Shown piece by piece: positions 28,073 to 41,182 of a stretch of 64,000 bases of DNA. Every line of letters starts with the position of its first letter. Position 1 is the stretch's first letter. The stretch lies in the NCBI RefSeq assembly GCF_031877795.1, contig NC_133971.1:65594463-65658462 (forward strand). The letters are read 5' to 3'. This DNA is from Strix aluco (taxonomy: Eukaryota > Chordata > Aves > Strigiformes > Strigidae). Both the position numbers and the translations under genes were made by a program. The notes under the pieces were generated by a model. It ran no database searches. It worked only from the letters and a program-made list of their open reading frames with translations, and was not told the origin of the DNA.

Positions 28073-30677
28073 TTGCACAAACACTTCTACAGCTTTTACA
28101 CCAAACATGAAGAGAGCTTCTGAGAACAAAAGCTGGTCTGTTTCTTCCCCATATCAGCTGCTTTAATATAAATGCTAAAACCTCCCTATAACACTTCTTA
28201 TTTTACTAACCACACTACTTTGTAAAGAGACACTGGCTATTTTTGAAGCAGCTGGGTAAAATTAAAATTGTAAGATCTTACTTTGAGGCCCAAATATAGT
28301 TGAGATTTCACCTTTAGTTCGTACTGCACCGACCATGTACAAGTAGGAAATAAAATTACACTCAGACATTAGCTTCACCAGCAGCATCTTTTAACGGTTT
28401 TTTAAAGGATTACAAATGCTAAGTGGAAAATACTTTTCCTGAGCTGCTGTTACACCTCAAAGTTAGATGCCTTTAAGTTTCACCTATTTCCCAAGTCTTT
28501 CTTGCTTGTCACCTACCACTCTGTGACATTCTGAAAGCACCTGCACTACAGAGAATGGAAGATCTTGACTTAGGGTATTTAAAGCAATGCATTTTCTTTC
28601 GAACCGTTAGGAGCTTTGTTGAGTGCAGGACACATGTATAAATGAAACAGCAAGCCCTGACGACCTTTGTAAATCAGGTGTCTGAAAAAGCTGCAAGGAG
28701 TCAACAAATCCCCACAGTGAGGGAGGGGAAGCCACAGAAGTCATTCCTGGTATTATAGGGTCAAACTGTACATATCAGGTTTCACTACCTTTTTTTTTTT
28801 TTAATAACAAAACTCTTAAAACAAGGCACATCTTGACAGAAGTATTCCCAAGGTATTTTGAATTAAGATTCAGAAAATATATCCTTTTCTACTTCTTTTT
28901 TACCTTTTTTAATCATTGGCATCCTAAAGCCAGACATGAGATATGCATTGTGTTAAAAGTCTCATCCAGTTTATGATTCCATGAATAAGTCTTATGTTGT
29001 TGGTTTTGCTTTTTTAACAACAGCAATGTACAGAAATGCATATACATGCAGCAATTAGGAAAAAGCAAAAGAAAACAGAATATATTTTTCTTATACACTG
29101 AAAAGGATATTTACAGATGATGAAGCAGTGTAGCCTGAAATACAACTCTGTCATTAGTTTTCATTACTTATTGTTACAACTTTCAACTTCAGAATTACAA
29201 AAGACTTCTTCACTGTGCTTTCTACTTAAATACAGGGCTGCAGCTAACTTAAAGCTAGCACTCCTGCATTATTTTTTCCGTTAATCTGGTGTAATTTATT
29301 TAGCACCACATATACTCATGATGCTCTGGCAAACAAACATCTGCTTAGAAGAATATACAACTCAAGGACCTCATCTTGCAAGCTGCCCCATACTTGCAAA
29401 TCTCAATGTGAACATGAAACTTACTGAGAAAAGCAGACTGACAACTCCAAAACTTCACTGGCCAGCAACAGGTAGGTAGGTAGCAAGGGATCATCACTAA
29501 TAGTCACAATAGCCACAGACAGGATCTGACTGTATTCAAGCAGATGTTCTTCCTGTTCGCAGAAGTTAAGGCCCAGCCCATGCAGCACAGAGTTCAGGCA
29601 ACAATTTTTTATCATTTAGATCTTAGAAAGTTAATTCTTTATAGTGAAACTTCAGAAGAAGAGAGCCAGAATATGGTCCTTTTTACTCTAAGCTGTAGTT
29701 TCCCAAGACAATGGGACTTCTTACGGGATAAAATAGTCTCTGATTACTTGAGTTACTAAACCTTGGCAAAATAACAAGAATTCTAGTCAAACCTGACTCT
29801 TATCTGGTTCTAGATTCATATTCCTATTCCTGCTTTAGGCTACAATATTTATTTGTTTTCACTTTCTCATTCTCTCTCAAAACCAAAACTGTTTTCACAC
29901 AGCAGCTTTCTTGTTCAATCCTTGTAGCCCAAAACCTTTGCATACAATCATCACTGTTTAGCAGATACTATAAATTGAATTATTTCTTCCCTCAGTTAAT
30001 TGAAGTGTTTGCCCATGAAATACACAGGATTTGTTCCTGTTTCAGTAAGGTTCTGAGGCATGCATGGCACCACCAGCAGTTTAATCCAAAACGTATGGAA
30101 GGAGCTAGTAAATCAGATACCAGCAGCCCATTACAGGGAGGGAGGGAAACCAAGCCATTAAAAGAGCCAATGAGATTCAGTGGCATTCAGTCCCTCATTT
30201 TATACTTTAATGCTCCTCCTGATTGAAATGCAACCCTCCATCTAAAGAGTGATTTGAAAAAACTTGATCAATGTTAAGTGACTGACAGCATTATTCAGTA
30301 GGAGTTTTTATAATACTGTGCATAAATCCAAAGCGTTTCTGAAAGAAAGATTACGTTGATATATATAATTACAGTTAAGAAGAAAACTACAGTTAAGTGG
30401 TTGTTAGTCTACTTCTAGTTATTACTCAGATATTTTTTATGACTCTTTCCCTATGAATGTTCTGAATACAGTCTTAAAAATGTAATGATACACTGCAATA
30501 ATCCAGTACTTGCCTGAATAATGAGACAGCAACGGCAGCATTTCTACAGGAAAGTGTTATGTAACCACCTATGTTTTATGTGCCTGCAGTGATGATTTAT
30601 TAGATGTGAAGATAAGTTTTTTTACACGTTCCACCTCTAAAACATGAATCTATAATTTTGGTTAGCACTTACATTGA

Positions 30678-30720
30678 TAATTCTTGGAAAGGACCCTCCA
30701 GAAGACATCAAGTTCATATA
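30678..30720 (-). mobile_element. Possible old CR1 3' UTR scrap
   Basis: The plus strand TTGGAAAGGACCCTCC followed by ACATCAAGTTC resembles the antisense CR1 3' UTR phrase for TTGGAAAAGACCCTCAAGAT and ATCAAGTCC. Only about 40 bases match and the terminal repeat is absent, so this is tentative. Confidence 0.3.
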
Positions 30721-31296
30721 AACACAGTGTATGCAATAAATTCTCAAGGACAATCAATGCACCGTGCACGAGGACACCAGCAAGATTTTTTTCTGAACTA
30801 TCACACAGCAGTTCTTAAGGTTGCCTCAAACTAATTAAAAGCTAAAACCCTGAAAAAGGCTATCTATCCATATTAACCATGCTGAACTGATGCATGCTGT
30901 TCTGCAAACAAGAAATTTTGTGCATCAGAGAAGAGGCCATTTAAAAAGCTGAATCACTTTTTACCTTTGATATTACTATTCACATTGTGTTACAATGAAG
31001 TGAAAAGTCAAGACACTCAAGGCCCCGGTTGAAACACCAGAGGCAGAATTTAACAATAGTATTACGCTGCCCTCAAGTGGTCCGCCCTAGGAAGTACATT
31101 TAGGAAAATGCTCAGAAAAATTATCTGCTGTTTTAAGGGATGATTCTTTCACTGAAAATACAGCATGATGATTTGTAACAAAGAGACAAGGACATTTCAC
31201 CGTGGATACTTGAGTGTGGCATTTTTCATTTTACCCGCTTACAAAGTACACATTATTTCAATTATAGAACACACACTAGAATCAGATGTCCTTCAT

Positions 31297-31340
31297 TGGG
31301 TACCTGTATGTTTTTCACTGGGTACCAATATGTTTTTCAC
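31297..31340 (+). repeat. 22-bp tandem duplication
   Basis: Two head-to-tail copies of a TGGGTACC...TATGTTTTTCAC unit, differing at two positions (CTG against CAA after GGTAC). Likely a local replication duplication. Confidence 0.85.
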
Positions 31341-32909
31341 TATCACAAGAATTTTATGTTTCAATATGCCATGGTGTAGTCAAACAGGACACCAGGAATT
31401 CTGCTCAAGGAGAGCTGAATGTGGTTCCCACTGAAACCAGTGTGTCAAAGGCCAAAATTTGTTAAGTGCCTTTGAAAAATACTTCAATAAAATATACATA
31501 AAAATTATACTTACTGCAATACTCTAACATCTGGACTGGAATTCAAGTTCAGTAAACCATATTTATTTAATCTCCTATCGCTCAATCTCAATTTCCCATC
31601 ATCCCATTATCTGTCTTGAAATTCACCACCTTCTTTTTCATTACACCACATAATTATTAGAGCTGTGATTGTCCTAGTCTTTCTTATCCCATTTTGTTCG
31701 GTTACAAACTGTTCCATTTACAGTGCATTCATTCTTTATAATGTATTACTACTTTTTTACCTCATTTTGTCACATTACCTTTGAAACACATCAGATCCAG
31801 TTCATTTCATAAGTTTTAGCAGCTTAAGATAAACAACTAATAAAATATTTCCTTGTGAAAGACTGATTAAAAGTTATTTTGTTTTTAAATCTATCCCAGT
31901 GTTTCTCAAAATAAGAACTGCAAGAAAGTTCAGACTGATCACAATGATCATCGTAAAAAATGTAGTGCTAGCCAGCAATAACTTATTCTGTTTGGGGCAA
32001 GAACAGAAGAATTTTAATGGCTGGCCACAATGTCTAGATTAGCCAGGGAACTGCCACAGATCAGTTCCTTCAGGACAGTGAAGAAAATTTTAAACAGCTG
32101 CACCCACCAAATACTGTCATTTTTCAATTCCTTAATCCAGGTAAACTACACAGCTTCCTGAATTAGAAGTTCAAAGACAGAAAAATCCAGGTGACAGAGG
32201 AAATAATAATTTTTCCTGTTTGATTACATCACAATACCAACTAACCAAATTAACTTTGTAAATCTTTGCAGCACAACTTACAATATTGGCAAGTATATTT
32301 ACATGATGTGTACACCTTTGTTTCCCCTTTCTCCTAAATATAAGCAAAATAGGAGCTAACTTTTCTAAATAGTCTAGATTCAAGAATACACAAGAGAACT
32401 AAGATTCAGCCTGAAGTTTACGGGTTGGAGCTTCAGACTCCAATACTAACAGAAAAGCTTTTTGTTTGGCTGTAACCACTCCCAGACAGCTTATCATTAA
32501 TAAAACATCAAATTCATCCGCTTTCTGTCTTTTAACAGTCAAATTAAGTATACGTGCTGACACTTCATCATGCGTATTTTATAGAAGTTTATTATAAAAG
32601 TATTGTGAAAAAAACCTACCCAAGAATCTACCCACATGTAGCCATTCACTCATTTTTTCCTATAAAAATTTTACCATTTTGATGTCATAATATTTAAGTC
32701 TATGCAGCTATGTAAAACAACAAAGGCTGGGAAAAAAACAAGAACGCCAGACAGAAGATCTTAAAACTCAAACACATAAAACTGACCAAAACCTTTTCTT
32801 CCAAGATCTGCTTCTCTTGTCAGCCAGAAATTTTGACCTGACTTGGCAGCAGAAATGTTGAGGTTCTCTTCAATGCGGGCAATCTGGCAAGCAGTGCAGA
32901 ACTGGCCTC

Positions 32910-32946
32910 TTGCTATCCAAACAGTAATCAGCTGTTTGGATAGCAA
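32910..32946. repeat. Perfect 15-bp inverted repeat (hairpin)
   Basis: Left arm TTGCTATCCAAACAG at 32,910-32,924; right arm CTGTTTGGATAGCAA at 32,932-32,946; spacer of 7 bases. The arms are exactly complementary and end abruptly at both sides. No gene, terminator context or transposon end is recognisable nearby. Confidence 0.9.
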
Positions 32947-33872
32947 AATCCAAAAGTCCAGACATTACTGTATAAAGCCAAACAAGAACTCATATATATT
33001 ATATCCTGCTTCACTTTTTAAGTCAAGTAACATGTACATTTTACACATACATTTTAAACCAAGCAAGCATCTGAGATGGGCACCACCTCACACAACTCTA
33101 AAAATCTTTTATAAAATGAAAATTTTAGATAGACTAGAAGTTGCACCATTTTAGGTTTGGTTTTTGGTTTTTCAGTCACCATCACTAATTATCTGAGCCT
33201 GACAACTTTATCAGTGTCAGCATAGTTTCACATATCAAGGTCTTTCAGCTGAGAAAATGAGAGAGCACTCATTTCCAGGTAACAAGGTTGAAAATTGCAC
33301 TACTGTCTGAGTTCACGCAGGGATTAACAGTGGCTGACTGACATCCCAAGACAGCTGCAGTCCATCAGGGGCTGAAAAGAGGGAAGGGGACATTATCCAC
33401 ACTTCTCTTACTACTTATGTCCTGTAAAGCAAGAAACAATCATGCATTTTTCAAGACAAAAGATTCAGTCTGTTCATAACAGCTTTGATTCTTTTTTGTT
33501 CCATTTCTTTTCCTCTGGTGTTCAAAAAGAAATGCATTCCACATTCTGATTAATAGTTTCCAGTCACTGATTTCTAATTAATTGTGGATAACAATGAGCC
33601 ACTTAATATGGCATTTCTCCCACTCTCGAAACAAAAGGAGTAAGACACGTCATAAATTCTATACAAACATATGAAGTCTTATAAATGCAAATTTATACTT
33701 TCAAAATTACAGGATTTCAAATACAGCTGACTCTTCTCTCTCACATGCTTTTTATTTCCATTCTGCAATTTTGGTTTTTTGCTTTTTTGCCTTGTGGTTT
33801 TCTTGTTGTTTCCATCACTTCATTTTGAATCTTCTTTGAAGACATTTATGCTGCTGTTAATGGAACCACGAA

Positions 33873-36575
33873 ACAATGTTGGAAGACTGACTAGTTCACT
33901 TTCCTGCTCAGACAAGAGCCCACTTTGAAGTCAGATTCACATTGCTCAGCGCCTTATCAAGTCAAGCTTTGAGCATCTCCAAGGATGAAGACACAGCCTC
34001 TCTAAACAGCCTGCTCCAGAATTTGACCTTCCTCACTCTGAAGATTTCTTTTTTAATATCTATTCAGAATTTCTCCTGCTGCAACATCAGCCCATTGCTT
34101 CTCACTCTTTCCATCTGCACCTCCAGGAGCCTGTCTTCTCTACGACCACCCATTAGATAGCTGAAAACAGAAACTTGAAAGGTCCTGCCAAGCCATCCCT
34201 TCTTCAAGACAAAACAACCCAGTTTCTCAGACTCTCTTTGTATATCAAGGGCTCCAGCCTCCATCTCAGAGGCCCACCACTAGACTGTCTCCAGTATGTC
34301 CGCATCTTTCCTGCACTGGTGAGCCTAAAACTGCACACAGCCCTCCAAATGCCATCTCACAAGTGCTGAATTGAGGGGATTATCGAATTCCCTCAATTAA
34401 GATGCTGTTAATGCTGCCCGAGGTGGGCTTGGCCTTCATTGCTGCAAGGGCACGCTGCTGATTTTTGCTCAACTTTTTGTCCACCAAAATTCGCAGATAC
34501 TGATTTGCAAAGCAGCTTTCTAGCCATTCAGTCCCCAGTGTACCTGTTGCATGATGCTGATCCCTTCCAAGTGTAGAACTCTGTGCCTGACTATTGAACT
34601 TCAAAAGGTCCCCATCGGTCCGCTTCTCCAACCTGCCGAAGTGCCTCTGAATATCAGCCCTGACCTTCAGCTCATCAGTCATTCACCTTCTCAGTTTGGT
34701 GTCATCTGAGGACTTCCTAAGGATGTATTCCTCCCATTTTCTAGGTAGCTGATGAAGACATTAAATTTTAGCATCCCTAATATAAACCCCTGAGGAATGC
34801 CATGCCTAACTAACCATCTGAACTCCTACTCTTTGAGCCCACTGAAACCAGTCAGTTTTCCGCTCACCTGGTAACCTGCCAACCCAGTGCACATTTCTCC
34901 ACTTTGGATACAAAGAGGCTGTGTCAAACGTTTTGCTCTCCCCACACCCACACTGCTAATCACACCATTGTACAAGGCAATCAGGTTGGTCAGGCACAAC
35001 TTGCCCAGGTAAATCTGTGTTTGCTGTTCCTGATCACCTTCTCCTGATGTGTCTGGAAATAGCTTCTAGGCAGACTGGCTCCACAATCCTCCTGGGGACT
35101 TCGATTAGGCTGCCTGGCTTGACATTCCCCAAATCTACCTTATCTTTCTTCAGGATAGCTGTGATGCTTGCCTTTTCCCAGTCATAATGTACTTCACTCA
35201 GTCATCTTGCCTTTTTGAACATGACAGAGAGAGGCTCTGCAATGACACTGACTAGTTCCCTCAGCAGCACTGGCTGCATCCCACTCAGTCCCATGAATTT
35301 CTGTGTGATAGATAGTAAACTATTTGTTCATCAAATTCAGTTAAAAACAATGGAGAAGTAAATTACCACATGAGCTATGTAAAGCTAATACTGCTACATT
35401 GTATAAAACTAACCGACTAACAGCAAGCGCTTAGCTGAACTAACATAATAAATCAAGGCTGTGTAGGGGGTAGGTAGAAGACATAGTGGTGCGTCCTTAT
35501 CAGAGCTTTAACAGAGACATGTAGAGACAAGAGGCACGCAGAGACATGTCAGAGAACTACGGAGACTGCGCAGAACCTTGGGGTGAAAAGTTCAACGGCG
35601 AGGAAGAGGAGATACTTCATCTCTGCGACCACTACTCAGGACTCTGCGACCACCGCCCAGAACTGTTGAAGTTTACTGCGCAGGCACAAGTAGGAGGAAA
35701 CCTCATTAAAATACGAAGCGGGGGTAGGCGGGGATAGATTATGAATATGTATGAGAGTCTCATTAATATACATCACTTTGTAACACATAAGCAAGGCGAA
35801 AAACTTCGGAAGTGCGCGCCGTTGGCAGAGTTGAACTCCCTGGCCGCCCAGCGCTGTTTTGCTTGTTGCAGCTTGCTAAATAAACAATTGGAATTTTTAT
35901 TGGCCCTGTCTCACATCAATTTGAGAATTTACTTATAACATTCTGAATAAGTCTAGATTGCTTAAGAAGTCCCTAACTCAATCTTGCTTTACCATGGCCC
36001 AGACTTAGCCTCTAGGCACACAGATCTAGGGTACCTGACAGCAGACCTTGCCAGTAAAGAAAGAGCAAAAAAGCTGTTGAGTAACTCAGCCTTTTCTACT
36101 TCCTTTGTCACTAGGCCCACCACCCCATTCTTTAGCAGGTCTGCATGTTCCCTAATTCGCTCTTGCCACTTAGGCAGCTGTAACAGCCCTTGCAGACCTT
36201 CTCATCCATCACAAATTTCAGTTCCAGCTGAGCTTGGATCTTCTACTCCATCTGAGCATCTAGCCCATCCACTTCCACCTATGCACAGGTGCCTTCTGCA
36301 CTTGAGTTCAGTCAGAGCTCTCCATTCAGCCATGTGGACCTCCTGCCACATCCCCTCAGTCTGTGAACTTTAAAACAAACACTTTCTACGCCTGACAGAG
36401 GCTATTCTTTCCAGTCTTGGGCCAATCTGTCTTGGGCCTCTTTATTCTTCACAGCTGCCTCCCATGGGCATCTACAAGCTCACTCAAGAAGCTGAAGTCC
36501 ATTCTTCTGAAGACAAGGGTCATTGTTCTGCTGCACACTTTCTCTTTTCCTGCAGTAACACCTGGGAACGAACTC
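33873..36575 (-). mobile_element. Old CR1 LINE, split by an ERV solo LTR
   Basis: The minus strand holds a diverged CR1 running from the EN-RT linker (about 36,570-35,946) through RT and the ORF2 tail (about 35,303-34,060) into the 3' UTR (about 33,873). Recognisable pieces on the plus strand include TCAAGCTTTGAGCATCTCCA (33,963) and GGTGTCATCTGAGGAC (34,699), the latter being the antisense of the FADDTKL region. The element is interrupted at 35,304-35,940 by an LTR insertion flanked by a 5-bp duplication. The ends are fuzzy and the frames heavily broken. It is one of the older CR1 copies here. Confidence 0.82.
35304..35940 (+). mobile_element. ERV solo LTR (ERVL-like), nested in CR1
   Basis: A 637-bp LTR starting TGTGATAG and ending TTATAACA. 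It is flanked by identical 5-bp target duplications TTCTG at 35,299-35,303 and 35,941-35,945, so both ends are exact. An AATAAA lies at about 35,879, about 60 bases before the end, which gives plus-strand orientation. A near-duplicate CTCTGCGACCAC motif at about 35,621 and 35,642 looks like a U3 repeat. No internal region is present, so this is a recombined fossil. A 5-bp duplication is typical of ERVL-like avian elements. It is younger than the CR1 it interrupts. Confidence 0.9.
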
Positions 36576-39500
36576 AGGAAATCACTTTCTTAACATACTG
36601 ATGAAGAAGTGCTACTACTAATCATAAATACAGTCTAAACCAAAACCTCTTATAAAGGCAAATGTACCCATATAAAGGTCTCAGTTTCATAAACATAATT
36701 TTTTATTTCTTTGCAATAGAAAGCACATTCTTCTAATTATGCAGATGGCTTCTGTAACACATAGTCTCTCATTCCACTCTGAAGAGAACAATACTAATGA
36801 CGACACAGATACATAACTCACCCATGTCCAAAAAACCCAGACCGAACACCACACTTGCCCTTCAAGTGCTTAAATGTGTAAGGAACCCATTTCTTTTACC
36901 CAGTTATCTCCAGAAAGCTACCTGTTTACCCACATTTTTCAAAGAGGGTGAGTGTGGTAAGCCTTCTTACAGCATACTTTATACACCCCCCACCTCTCAA
37001 CAAGATCAGGACATTCATAAAACACAGTCAGAATTATTTTTTCTTCTTTAAATTAAGAAAAGCTGTCTGAAGGAAAATTCTAATTATTACAAAATGTCTA
37101 CCCTTGCATCCTATACTTTGCATTTAAAGTAGTCAGCATATCATATCCCATATGCCTTTACCATGGGACAGAGGACTTGAATTTAAAGTACAGGAATACA
37201 ATTCTACCTTCCCGTTGCTCCCAGCTTCCTCTGCAAAACGGTCACATCAGCCTGACCCTCATGCTGGTGTTCAACATCTCTTCTGGGACCAAGGATGACA
37301 GTGTTTTTCACAATTTGCTAAGCTAAGCTTCACTGGATATAAATAAGTATCCTAACCACTGGACTACAGTCACGATGCATCTTGTTTCGACACGAAGCTC
37401 AAATTCCATTTTGTTTGCACGAAAATAACAGAGGAAGGCCCTAAACTGGCTTACGATTTAAAGATAACTGGAGTCTCCAGGGAGACCAAGATGCAACCCA
37501 GAGAGGTGTCTCAGAGTGAAAAGTGAACTGTACCATGTCTCCCACTTACTTCACATCTTTTGATTCAAAACTTGAATGTCTCTATGTCACAGCTGGAAAA
37601 GCAAATGCATGTTGTTTGCTCTACTGTGAATAAAAGTGGAAGCAATTTTGTGGACACTGCTGAGCTGTTAAATGATAAAAAGGCACAATATTAACAATCA
37701 AATGAGGTTTTTCTAACAACAAAAAAGGCAGCGACAAGCTGATTAATTCCATCAAGCGTAAAACCAAGTGTTCTTACTAAAGTGAGATCCAGGCGCAATT
37801 TATGGGGTAAAGTTTTTGGACTAAAAATTGTTAAATCCTTTTGCAGAAATTATTGTAAAGAAAAAGAATGAACACTATCAATAAGAAGCAGTGTCATTTG
37901 CAACCTAATCACTGAATGCATTCCAATTGACAGATTACAGAAAGGAAGACCTATGTAAGTACTGTGATGTTAGGTTTGTCACCACAGCTTATTGGAAACT
38001 CACCTCTGTGCAAGAATACAGAAATTTTACAGACAGCTGGATGAGCTCTGACACAAATCAAGGCGCTGAGCCTCCCTTGGCTTGCACTGGGTTATTTGAC
38101 AGAGACAGGTCCTAGCATGGACCTGAATCAGAGAGGAACAACCACTCTCTAGAACTATGCAACTTCACCTCCAGGTTTCTACACCTGTGCACTGAGCAAA
38201 GGACCCAGAGAGAATGCGGGGAATACAGATGCTCTCAGTGCCACACAAGAAAGCAGAAGGTGCCTTTCATGACAATATCCCCCTTCCTGCCCTAACACAA
38301 CATAAACAGGCACAGATTTTCACTGCAGCATCACCACATTCAATTTACTCTGTTTCTTTTTCCATCACCTCTCCCTTTCCTTTTCCCCACAGATATTTCT
38401 CTCCTGAAATGAAGCTTCTGGAATTGTTATTCCACCCACACCACACACCCCGTAGTCTACATCTTATTATAAAAATGAAATAGAAGCATAGGGATAAATA
38501 GCATTATTTCAACTCTGCAAGGGTAAATGACCTTGTAAGAGACTAAAACACTGTAGCTCCAACTAGCTGCTTCAGTGTTAGCTGCTGTGGTCTCAAACAC
38601 TGATCATACCTCCTTGCTTATGTAAAACAGCATTTAGGGACTGGCTACTCTTGGAGAAGGAAGAAAAAAAAAAAAAAAGTACCTGCAGTACAGATGTACA
38701 TTTTACTAATGAACTGATAGAACTGTTCCTGTTTTGCAAGAGGATACAACTCCAAGACCCCTGACAGCTTTAAACAAAATAGAAGCCATAAGCAAGGCAA
38801 AACACTCTCCCTCCTCCCTATTACGAGATAGTAGGGTGGGGGGTTTCCACATCCAGTTTTCATCTTTCAACCAACATACACTATCAATATGATGTTTTAT
38901 CAAGTTTCTAGAGAATTTGCTGTCTTCTTCACAGTAACAGAATTTTTATATTGACAAAACTTGACAGAAGCACAGCTACCACTACAATGATCATTTTGGA
39001 GTACAGTTATTCTCAGCTGAGAGTCTCCTCTGTCATTGAAATTTCTGTTATAAAAGATTGACTGGTACTTAACCTTCAGCCAAACAAACAGTACAAATCA
39101 TTCCTGACAAAGGGGTCAGAAACTACAGCTCCAGTCTCACTTACTGTCCCTTTACCCTTCCTGAATCTTCAGGGCATTCTCTCCTCTAAGGCTATGTTTT
39201 GACAAAGTTTAGCAAGACCAAGTTCACCAAGCTCACATCTACTCAGTAACATCTTTACAGGTGTTGCTGGGTTTCCAACACACAGAACATCCATGAGGCT
39301 AATACATTTTTCACCCTTCGCATGCAGGATTGCCAGTTCTTTTTCACTTTTACCACAAATTGAGAAGAGGTAACTTCTTCACTGTGGAACCTCTAGATGC
39401 TTTTTCTCTCAAGAACCTTCCGTTTCTCAGACAAAAAAATATTTGCTCTCTTGAAACTTCCCCCTCAAAGGGGCTGGATCCCCAGATCTTTCACAGGTTT

Positions 39501-40184
39501 CCTATCACTGAAGAGTCATATTCCTACCCCAGTCATTAAAGCAGTCTCCTTAAACCACCACCCCCCCTTCAATTTCTACACAAAAGATGGCATTTTAGGC
39601 TTAGATACAAGTTTTTTTCCACCTGGCAGCCCTGTAACCAGCCCAAGTGTCAGGTGTAAGCACATTACAGTCAAATAAAGCCCACATCTCCTTTTCAACT
39701 CGTTCATGACTGGTATAGGGCATACACCTAGTGGCCAACCCTGCAGACAGCTCTGCCCAACAGTGTCAGCCCAGCTTTTGATTCTTCCCATTTCTTCAAG
39801 CTCAGCTATGAATTGGCTAGAGTACGCTATTACAGTTTTCTAAGAGGACAGAAATTTGCAAATGGCAATAACAATAAAACAAGATTACATTCTACCAAGT
39901 TTATTAAAGACGTTCCCTGTCTGTTAAAACCTAAAGGACATTGTTGCCATGGCTGTTTTTTTATGCAGTAACTGGAGAAGAAACAGACAGAATGAATAAA
40001 GAACCCTGTATTTAAATCCATAGCAAATACAGCCATAATCAGATAAAATATTAACACAGTGCTCTTGAAAGAAATTCAGTCTGGTCCACAGAAATGAGTT
40101 CCAACATACATGAAAATAACAAACAAAAAGGAGAAAGTAGCCTAAGTCAGGATGGCTTGTCCAAATCTGCAACAGTTACTGTCA
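36576..40184. other. Gene-free stretch
   Basis: AT-rich unique sequence with no recognisable gene or repeat family, apart from an A-run of about 15 bases at 38,665-38,679. Confidence 0.5.
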
Positions 40185-40189
40185 TGGGA

Positions 40190-41177
40190 TGTGCTGGGTT
40201 TGTGTGTGTGGCAGGGTTTTTGGTAGCAGGGGAGGGGGCTACAGCAGTGGCCCCCTGTGAGAAGCTACTCGAAAGCTCCCCCGGCTCCAAGTTGAACCTG
40301 CCTCTGGCCAACACTAGGCCAATTATCAACGGTGCCTGTGCCTCTGCAATAAAGTATTTAAGAAGGGGAATCTGGGAGGAGGGGTGGCAATTGTGACAAG
40401 GACACCTGTGCAAACACAGAGGTCAGTGGAAGAGAAGAGGAGGAAGGGAAGAGGGCGCGCCAGAGCAGAGACTCCCCTGCAGCCCACGGTGAGAGGGCAG
40501 GCTGTGCTCCTGCCACCCATGGAGGTCACTGGTGGAGCAGATGCCCACGTGCAGCCCATGAAGGGCCCCACTCTAGAGCAGGTGACTGCGCCCAAAGAAG
40601 GATGGGACTCTGTGGGAAGCCCCCCAATGTTGTAGTTCAGGGCTAGGAGGACTGCAACATGGGGGAGGGCCCCATGCCAGAGCAGCTCAGGGAGGGCTGC
40701 GACCTGTGGGAAAGGCTCATGCCAGAGAAAGTTCATGGAGGACTGTCTCTCATGAGAGGGACTCCATGCTGGAGCAGGTGAAGAGTGCAAGGAGTCCTCC
40801 CTCTGAGGAGGAAGGAGCAGCAGGACTGACTGCACCCTCCATTCCATGACCCCTGGGGAGGAGGAGGTAGAGAAATTGGGAACAAAGCTGAGTCTGGGAG
40901 AAAAAGGGAGGGGTGGGGGAAGGTGTTTTTAAGATGTGGTAATGCTTCTCACTGTCCTACTCTGTTAAGCGGTGTTGTTGTTAGTGTCTGAATTAAATTT
41001 ATGTTCTTCCCCTAAGTCTGTCTTTCGCCCATGACTGTAATGGGTAAGCCATCCCTCCCTATCCTTATCTTCATTCCTGAGCCTTTTGCTTTATCTTCTC
41101 CTTCCAATTCCTGAGGGAGAAAGGGTGAGTGAGCATCTGCATGATGCTCAACTGCCCTCTGAGCTCAGACCACGACA
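40190..41177 (+). mobile_element. ERVL-type solo LTR
   Basis: A 988-bp LTR with exact ends TGTGCTGGG ... CCACGACA and a 5-bp target duplication TGGGA at 40,185-40,189 and 41,178-41,182. It has the features of the common avian LTR class that starts TGTGCTGG: the GTGTGGCAGGG opening, the AGGGGAGGGGGCTACAG block, a TATA-like AATAAAGTATTTAAG at about 40,347, and the CCCTAAGTCTGTCTT stretch near the end. A GC-rich middle gives long spurious open frames on both strands. No internal region is present. A fossil; age cannot be set from one LTR. Confidence 0.93.
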
Positions 41178-41182
41178 TGGGA

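Larger units (their letters stand above)
28073..33872. other. Gene-free stretch with minor repeats
   Basis: No supportable gene. It contains a T-run near 28,791-28,802, a (GGTA)n patch at 29,471-29,484, a 22-bp tandem duplication at 31,297 and a perfect hairpin at 32,910 (each listed or noted separately). Confidence 0.5.

Noticed and set aside
31899-31930. CAGTGTTTCTCAAA resembling the terminal repeat of a hAT/Charlie DNA transposon
   Set aside because: No matching inverted end or 8-bp target duplication found within the next few kilobases.
40326-40847. 173-codon minus-strand open frame
   Set aside because: Lies entirely inside the solo LTR 40,190-41,177, antisense to it; LTRs of this class carry no gene.
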